A stretch of DNA of 20,551 bases from a candidate division LCP-89 bacterium (GTDB taxonomy: Bacteria > Electryoneota > B3-LCP): positions 1-20,551 of the forward strand of contig JALGZU010000104.1 of NCBI GenBank assembly GCA_025774735.1, written 5' to 3'. The notes below the pieces were generated by a model that saw only the letters and a list, made by a program, of their open reading frames with translations, did no database searches and was not told where the DNA came from. Positions 15,956 through 20,551 of this stretch are shown one piece after another (the first letter of the stretch is position 1; each line of letters begins with the position of its first letter). The position numbers were made by a program, and so were the translations under genes.

Positions 15956-17321
15956 AAAGAGTGGTCGAAAAAGAGTGGTCGAAAAAATCGACGAAGAAAG
16001 CCAGAGAAACGCCTGCGAATAGGCTGAAGAAGAAAACCATAACCAGTTTTATCAGACGGTTCGTCTGGATGGGCTGCAGAGGCGGAACGGCGGGACTGAG
16101 AATCTTCACCCGTACGACCATCTCTTTCTTGGATCTCGACAGCCTTGCTTCCTCGCGCTGTTTCAACAGCACCGAATAAAGCTCCTCGTTCTCGGTTATC
16201 CCGCGTGAGAGCTTTTGTAACTCCAGCTCTTTGCCCGAGAGCCCTCGAATCTGTGCTCGGATTCCGTTGGCACTGCGGCGTAGAGTCCGTTCCTCATTGG
16301 TCAGGGCTGAGATGCTTGATTCCAGTACGGACACAAACTCCAGAATACCGTCGTTGATCCTCTGCCGCAGTGCCTCGATCTCGGTATTTTTATCTTGAAC
16401 TTCGATATAGGAGTCAGTGTATTTCTGCAGTAATCGGTCGCGCTCATACTCCAGGGTGCGGAGTTGATCTTTCAGGTCCAGCATGGATCCCAACGAAACG
16501 TTATCATCACCCATGTCGATGGCGGGAAGCTCTTCATAGGAACTGCTTTCAATCAGGCTCTGCAGCGCCTGCAGCCTGGACTCCTTGGCAATCCGCTCGA
16601 GGCGGATGGCATCCGCTCGGTTCTCGTAATCCTTCAGCTTCGTGAAGAGAAGGTCCCCTTCCCTTTCGGGTGAATAGAGGGTGCCGTCGCTCTGGAATTC
16701 GGCTCGTTTTTGCTGCAGATCGTTCAGGCGTGCCGCCGTTTCATCGATCTGCCGGTCGAGAAAAGCGATGGATTGGTCGTCAGAAAAAATTTTAAAGCGG
16801 TACTCGATATAGCGGTTGACGAGCTCGTTGACTAAATCCGCGCTCAGGATGGGATCAACCGATTTATAGCGAACCTTGATGATGTTCGGATCTGGGGACG
16901 GTGCGATGGTCAGACTCCGGCTTACCCTCTCGACCGCTGTCTGCATGGCGATGTCGCGCTGCTGAGACGTCTCGTAAATCGTCGTGTCCTGATAATCATA
17001 CAGCTCCAGGCTGCGCACAACGCTCTCGATCACCGGCCGGGAGGTCATGATCTCCGACTCCTGGGTGTAACTGTAGCTGGCTTCCCCGCTCCGTCCGGTA
17101 CTCGAAACTCGTAAAAGCAGAGCTTTCTCCAGCTCGGGATCACGCTCAAGAAGAAGCTTCGATTGCGCCTGGTAAAAGTCGGGCGTGCTGAAAATCTTGA
17201 TGCTCCCCACAGCCAGGGTTAATACCGTTATCGCGACGATGATCCAGATGCGCTTGAAAACCACCGTCAGAAAGTGGCGAAGCGATGTCGAGCGGTCGGG
17301 TGCATACGATTTGTCAATCAT
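15918..17321 (-). CDS. Wzz/Wzc-like chain-length determinant, tail frameshifted
   Basis: This 467-residue inner-membrane protein would set polymer length and link to export. It has TM1 near 23-42 (KRIWIIVAITVLTLAVG), a Wzz-type periplasmic domain with QAQSKLLLERDP and IKVRYKSVDP, and long coiled-coil stretches (about 185-400). The GNVR-like segment LQKLSRGITENEELYSVLL is followed by a proline-rich PPLQPIQ (413-419) and TM2 (about 424-444). The kinase is a separate downstream gene, as in CpsC/CpsD pairs. A 14-bp tandem duplication just after TM2 shifts the frame: FFDHSF is followed by STTLSNLPRRCSAIWI and a TAG at 15918 instead of KSAEEVQRYLDL and 12 more residues. Without the duplication the protein would be 475 residues. 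Start ATG 17321 is 13 nt after the epimerase stop. Confidence 0.87.
   Translation of the reverse strand: MIDKSYAPDRSTSLRHFLTVVFKRIWIIVAITVLTLAVGSIKIFSTPDFYQAQSKLLLERDPELEKALLLRVSSTGRSGEASYSYTQESEIMTSRPVIESVVRSLELYDYQDTTIYETSQQRDIAMQTAVERVSRSLTIAPSPDPNIIKVRYKSVDPILSADLVNELVNRYIEYRFKIFSDDQSIAFLDRQIDETAARLNDLQQKRAEFQSDGTLYSPEREGDLLFTKLKDYENRADAIRLERIAKESRLQALQSLIESSSYEELPAIDMGDDNVSLGSMLDLKDQLRTLEYERDRLLQKYTDSYIEVQDKNTEIEALRQRINDGILEFVSVLESSISALTNEERTLRRSANGIRAQIRGLSGKELELQKLSRGITENEELYSVLLKQREEARLSRSKKEMVVRVKILSPAVPPLQPIQTNRLIKLVMVFFFSLFAGVSLAFFVDFFDHSFSTTLSNLPRRCSAIWI
15956..15986. repeat. 14-bp tandem duplication (2.2 copies) in the chain-length gene
   Basis: On the plus strand the unit GAGTGGTCGAAAAA occurs at 15959-15972 and again at 15973-15986, and the period extends three bases further left to 15956. 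The perfect period-14 stretch is 31 bp. On the coding strand both copies spell FFDHSF in two different frames. Fourteen is not a multiple of three, so gain or loss of one unit switches the reading frame of the C-terminal tail. Confidence 0.95.
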
Positions 17322-17334
17322 CGGTTAACTCGCT

Positions 17335-18297
17335 TCAAGATTGTTCGGTATCATCTGTCCGTGCAAACAGATCTTTGAAATAATCGAAGGTCACTTTCAA
17401 GCCCTGTTGAAAAGTAATCCGCGGCTCAAACCCGAAGACAGTCTGAGCCCGGCTGATATCCGCCTGCGAGTGGGGAACATCCCCGGGCCTGGGTGGATCG
17501 AAATTCTTGATCAGGGTATTGGCAGTCAACTGTTCTATATCAGCAACCATCTGATTCAGGGTGATGCGGTCACCGCAGGCCAGATTGAATACCTCACCTG
17601 CGCCGGAGTCACTCTCTGCAGCCAGTATATTGGCGTCAACGACGTTGCTGACATAGGTGAAATCGCGCGACTGCTCCCCGTCGCCAAAGATGGTCAAGGG
17701 TCGATGGAACAACGCAGCCCGAATGAACTTGGGTATCACGGCGGCGTACTGCGATTGGGGATCCTGTCGCGGCCCGAATACATTAAAGTAGCGTAAACTG
17801 ACCGTTTCAATACCGTACACTTTATAATATACCTGGCAGTAGGTCTCGGCAGCCAGTTTCGCGGCGGCGTAGGGAGAAAGAGGCGCCGGTTTCATGGTCT
17901 CCACTTTGGGAAGATCCGGATTGCTGCCGTAAATGGACGACGAGGAGGCGAAAACCAATCTTCTCACCCCTGCGGCTCTGCCGGCTTCGAGCAGGTTGAG
18001 GGTTCCTTCAACACTCGACCGGAACGAACCGACGGGATCTTCGATGGATCTGGGGACAGATGGCAGCGCAGCCTGGTGCAGGACGAAATCGACACCCTGT
18101 AAAGCCGCTTCCAGGCCGTCGTAGTGGGTGATATCATATTCAAACAGGGTGATGTCACCCTTAAATGAATCCAGATTTTCCCAACGGCCGGTAGAAAAAT
18201 TATCGATGACGCGCACTGTGTGACCGCGATGCAGTAAGGCTTCCACGAGATTGGAGCCGATAAATCCCGCTCCTCCTGTCACCAGATAAGTTGCCAT
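17335..18297 (-). CDS. NAD-dependent nucleotide-sugar 4-epimerase (WbpP/GalE-like)
   Basis: A 320-residue extended SDR enzyme. The NAD-binding GGAGFIG is at 8-14, DNFSTG at 32-37, the catalytic serine region is SSSSIYG (118-124), and the Tyr143-x3-Lys147 pair lies in SPYAAAK. GDGEQSRDFTYV (205-216) is the nucleotide-sugar-binding stretch. QAALPSVPRSIEDP (75-88) resembles the WbpP/TviC group that interconverts UDP-GlcNAc(A) and UDP-GalNAc(A). UDP-glucose/galactose epimerase is the alternative. It acts in the cytoplasm to supply a precursor for the repeat unit. AAGGGG lies 4 nt before the ATG, within the 10-bp gap after the GT-C gene. Confidence 0.85.
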   Translation of the reverse strand: MATYLVTGGAGFIGSNLVEALLHRGHTVRVIDNFSTGRWENLDSFKGDITLFEYDITHYDGLEAALQGVDFVLHQAALPSVPRSIEDPVGSFRSSVEGTLNLLEAGRAAGVRRLVFASSSSIYGSNPDLPKVETMKPAPLSPYAAAKLAAETYCQVYYKVYGIETVSLRYFNVFGPRQDPQSQYAAVIPKFIRAALFHRPLTIFGDGEQSRDFTYVSNVVDANILAAESDSGAGEVFNLACGDRITLNQMVADIEQLTANTLIKNFDPPRPGDVPHSQADISRAQTVFGFEPRITFQQGLKVTFDYFKDLFARTDDTEQS

Positions 18298-18301
18298 TTA
18301 T

Positions 18302-18307
18302 CCCCTT
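18302..18307 (-). promoter_or_regulatory. Ribosome binding site of the epimerase gene
   Basis: AAGGGG on the minus strand, 4 nt before the ATG at 18297. It lies in the short gap after the stop codon of the membrane glycosyltransferase. Confidence 0.55.
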
Positions 18308-19456
18308 TCACTTCGCCGATTTTAAGCGTTGAAGTACGTTCCACAGTATCGGCAGGCTGAGCAGTGTCCAGGAACGCATGCAGAAAACGATCCCTGACAA
18401 CGCCAGGATAAATACCGGACCATAACTCGCTAAACTCACCCAATTCAATAACGGAGATGCGTAGGGATGATCCACGACCATCCGTTCATCCTCTTGATGG
18501 ACTTCCATGCGGTATTCAAATCGGGTAGTGGTCACCCGGTCTGGGATGAATTTCCAGAATCGGATGAATTCGCCGCTCATTTTGAGCAGGTAAACTCCCG
18601 GCTGTTTAATCAACGGTTGTAACCGCCCCCTACCCCAACCGTCATCGGCTGTCTCCTCACTTTCGCCACCCGGAGATTCGATGATCGGCAGATGTTTTTC
18701 CACCCTGGGATCCACCAGAATCAAGCCGCCGTAGTGCTGCATGCCATAATAGGTCCAGGGCGCCAGGGTAACAACCACCACCAGAATGAACAATAGAGAA
18801 ATTAAACCCGCGCGCAGGAACGGCATGCCCGATATGAACAGGAACCACAAGACCAAAAAGGGCACAAAAGCCAGACACACCGGCACCGCCAGCGATGCCA
18901 ATCCCAGACAAAAAGCTGCGAATAGCAGGTATTTAAACGCCTTCAGGTTTGAATACTGCAACAGGAAATAGACCATTGCGATGAGAAGGACCGTGGTCAG
19001 CAACGTGGGATATAAAAGACCGGTGATGAATATGTAATAGGGATAAACGACGGATATCCAACCCGCCACTCTGGCTGCACCCCTACCCAGAATGCGTTCG
19101 GCGATGGAGAAGATCAGGACAGAACTGTAAGCGCCCAGTACCGCCTGTATGAATCGTATCGGAAACAGATGGATACCGCAGAGAAGATAGTTCAGTGCCA
19201 GGAAGACCGGGTAAAGCGGCGGCCGTGCAAAATCCAATCCGAATCCCTCCCCCGAGACGAGGGATTGTGCTGCCTTATCGTAAGCTTTGAAATCACTGAA
19301 ATAAAATCCCTCTTTCAGCAGAACGATATGGATCAATCTCAGGAGAAAGGCGCATAGGAACAGTGCCAATGGTAGAGGGATCCGCTCACTCAGCTCCCGT
19401 AGCGACTTGAAAAATCCCCTATGTTTAGTAACAATCGTGTCGTCTGAACTGTTCAC
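18308..19456 (-). CDS. Membrane glycosyltransferase, GT-C/GT39-like, possibly shortened
   Basis: The 382-residue protein has about nine hydrophobic segments. After TM1 (PLALFLCAFLLRLIHIVLL) comes the loop FYFSDFKAYDKAAQSL, with the acidic residues used by ArnT/PMT-like GT-C enzymes. LDFARPPLYPVFLA is the R-PP-YP motif typical of these loops. A soluble periplasmic part (about 235-330) precedes a last region, LNWVSLASYGPVFILALSGIV. Such enzymes use polyprenyl-phosphate sugars on the periplasmic side. The GTG start directly abuts the upstream stop (TAGGTG), so translation is coupled. The C-terminus passes straight from LLSLPIL to WNVLQRLKSAK; the YR-x-P motif and final helix usually found here are absent, which suggests an in-frame deletion or a naturally short member. 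Confidence 0.75.
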   Translation of the reverse strand: MNSSDDTIVTKHRGFFKSLRELSERIPLPLALFLCAFLLRLIHIVLLKEGFYFSDFKAYDKAAQSLVSGEGFGLDFARPPLYPVFLALNYLLCGIHLFPIRFIQAVLGAYSSVLIFSIAERILGRGAARVAGWISVVYPYYIFITGLLYPTLLTTVLLIAMVYFLLQYSNLKAFKYLLFAAFCLGLASLAVPVCLAFVPFLVLWFLFISGMPFLRAGLISLLFILVVVVTLAPWTYYGMQHYGGLILVDPRVEKHLPIIESPGGESEETADDGWGRGRLQPLIKQPGVYLLKMSGEFIRFWKFIPDRVTTTRFEYRMEVHQEDERMVVDHPYASPLLNWVSLASYGPVFILALSGIVFCMRSWTLLSLPILWNVLQRLKSAK

Positions 19457-20245
19457 CTAGATTACGTTCTTGAGTAATTTCTGATTGACTCGCTTCTGAC
19501 CGGATACGCAGGCTTTGATCAATGCGCGGTCACAAACAGCATTGATCAGCCTGGGGATGCCCCCGCTGTAATTGTGAATCTCCTGGATGGCGCTGTTGCT
19601 GAAAATCTCCCTGCCCTCGTACCCGGCGACCTTCAAGCGATGCTCGATAAAGGCCCGCGTCTCTTCCCTGCTGAGAACGTTGAGGTGAAAATGCAGTGAG
19701 ACGCGCTGCTTGAACTGTTGCAGCTCCGATGAGTTCATCATCTGCAGCAATTCCGGCTGTCCCACCAGGATAATCTGAATCAGCTTCCGCTTGGCCGTTT
19801 CGATGTTGGACAGCAGCCGTATCTCCTCCAACTGCCAGCTGCGCAGGTTCTGTGCTTCATCAACAATCAGCACGGCGTTGCCACCCTTCTGGTCCAGCTG
19901 GATGAGGAATTCCTGGAGAGTTAAGAGCAGCTCACTCTTCGATTTGCCTGTAGCCTCAAGTCCAAAATCCCGGAACACGAACCTGAGCATGTCCTTCAGG
20001 CTCATATTCGAATGCACCAAATATGAAACCCGGTGAGAATCATCCAGCCGGTCGAGCAGGGCATGGATGACGGTGGTCTTGCCGACCCCGATCTCCCCCG
20101 TCAATACGACGAAACCCTTGCGCATCCGGATGCCGTAAAGCAGGTAGGCCAGGGCATCCTGATAGGATTCACTGTAATTTAGGAACTTCGGATCAGGGGT
20201 GACGTTAAAGGGTTGTTCTTTGAAACCGAAAAAGTCCAGGTACAT
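19457..20245 (-). CDS. AAA ATPase, ExeA/PEP-CTERM-locus secretion ATPase type
   Basis: The 262-residue protein matches the ExeA-like ATPases common in EPS loci of exosortase-bearing bacteria. It opens with MYLDFFGFKEQPFNVTPDPK, the standard family start. Walker A is GEIGVGKTT (50-58), Walker B is NAVLIVDEAQNL (123-134), and a sensor-like IILVGQPEL follows (158-166). The C-terminal part has the winged-helix-type NYSGGIPRLINAVCDRAL. Unlike ExeA of type II secretion it has no membrane anchor or peptidoglycan-binding domain, so it is cytoplasmic. Its role in polysaccharide export is not established; energising or assembling the envelope machinery is the usual proposal. It lies 45 nt after the Wza-like gene. 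Confidence 0.88.
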   Translation of the reverse strand: MYLDFFGFKEQPFNVTPDPKFLNYSESYQDALAYLLYGIRMRKGFVVLTGEIGVGKTTVIHALLDRLDDSHRVSYLVHSNMSLKDMLRFVFRDFGLEATGKSKSELLLTLQEFLIQLDQKGGNAVLIVDEAQNLRSWQLEEIRLLSNIETAKRKLIQIILVGQPELLQMMNSSELQQFKQRVSLHFHLNVLSREETRAFIEHRLKVAGYEGREIFSNSAIQEIHNYSGGIPRLINAVCDRALIKACVSGQKRVNQKLLKNVI

Positions 20246-20290
20246 TGGAAATTCCGTAAGTTTTGAATCGTGCGTTAAAAAGTCGCCCGT

Positions 20291-20551
20291 TTATTTTTGG
20301 GTATCATCTAAGATACTCTGATAATACATCCAGCGTACTGATAGATCGAGCGGCATCAGGATCGCAGGCAGATAAACCTCCACGAACTCGTTGACCTTCG
20401 AGATGAAATTCCTCGGCAGGTAGATGACGTCGAACGGTTTTACCGGGGGATCCCCTCCGGAGATGTCCCCGTCCACCAACCGATCCAGATTCCAGCGAGC
20501 CGCCACGAGTTCACCATTGTCCTGGCGGATAATCAGCACGCTCCCCATCTT
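20291..20551 (-). CDS. Wza-like polysaccharide export protein, C-terminal fragment
   Basis: The frame is open to the right edge, so the 86 residues seen are the C-terminus; the ATG at 20548 is probably internal. Visible are the end of a soluble-ligand-binding (SLBB) domain (VLIIRQDNGELVAARWNLDRL) and PVKPFDVIYLPRNFISKVNEF. VKPFDVIYVP-x-x-FI-x-KVNEFVE is characteristic of polysaccharide export proteins in EPS loci. These form the outer-membrane exit channel and receive polymer from the chain-length complex. The fragment ends in WMYYQSILDDTQK. The lipoprotein signal and poly-export domain lie outside the window. Confidence 0.82.
   Translation of the reverse strand, partial: KMGSVLIIRQDNGELVAARWNLDRLVDGDISGGDPPVKPFDVIYLPRNFISKVNEFVEVYLPAILMPLDLSVRWMYYQSILDDTQK

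Noticed and set aside
1..20551. CRISPR arrays, tRNA/rRNA genes, insertion sequences, integrases
   Set aside because: No regularly spaced repeats, no RNA gene sequence and no transposase or recombinase frame were recognised on either strand.

Overview
The window is a stretch of about 20 kb in which every supported gene lies on the minus strand. It reads as one long exopolysaccharide (EPS) or capsule biosynthesis operon, transcribed from the right edge towards the left. An outer-membrane export protein (Wza type), a Wzz/Wzc-like chain-length protein, a Wzx flippase and a Wzy polymerase together indicate a Gram-negative cell envelope and the Wzx/Wzy-dependent assembly route. GC looks moderate, a little above 50 %. 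No rRNA, tRNA or other taxonomic marker is present, so the phylum stays open; the AAA ATPase, Wza and CpsD-like gene mix resembles the EPS loci found next to exosortase/PEP-CTERM genes in many environmental Gram-negatives.

Layout in transcription order (right to left). Assembly end: C-terminus of a Wza-like exporter (20291-20551), ExeA/PEP-CTERM-locus AAA ATPase (19457-20245), membrane GT-C glycosyltransferase (18308-19456), WbpP/GalE-like sugar epimerase (17335-18297), chain-length determinant (15918-17321), CpsD-like P-loop protein (15104-15883), Wzx flippase (13551-15056). Middle: polysaccharide-deacetylase-like protein (12277 to about 13531), two GT4 glycosyltransferases (11154-12275, 9997-11157), Wzy-like polymerase/ligase (8738-10000 plus an out-of-frame tail to 8610). 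Left: carbamoyltransferase (6645-8519), GT4 (5421-6617), heparinase II/III-like polysaccharide lyase (3440-5470), SAM methyltransferase (2722-3435), glycosyltransferase (1736-2791), AlgD-like GDP-mannose 6-dehydrogenase (412-1713). After a 151-bp gap comes the start of another membrane glycosyltransferase (1-260). Most junctions overlap or are a few bases apart (ATGA overlaps, TAGGTG), so the genes are probably co-transcribed and translationally coupled.

Working model (inference): GDP-mannuronate from the AlgD-like enzyme and an epimerised UDP-sugar feed several glycosyltransferases; the repeat unit is modified by carbamoyl and methyl transfer and perhaps deacetylation, flipped by Wzx, polymerised by Wzy, length-controlled by the Wzz-like protein and exported by Wza. 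An acidic, uronate-containing polymer is likely.

The most notable observation is a set of lesions in the assembly genes. A 14-bp tandem duplication shifts the frame of the chain-length protein and replaces its cytoplasmic tail. The Wzy gene is frameshifted and its last 64 residues are encoded in another frame. The deacetylase-like gene has 35 protein-like codons upstream of its only start codon, cut off by two stops or a one-base shift. In addition, the CpsD-like protein lacks the P-loop lysine and a tyrosine cluster. These could mean phase variation, decay of the locus, selection in culture, or sequence errors; raw reads would decide.
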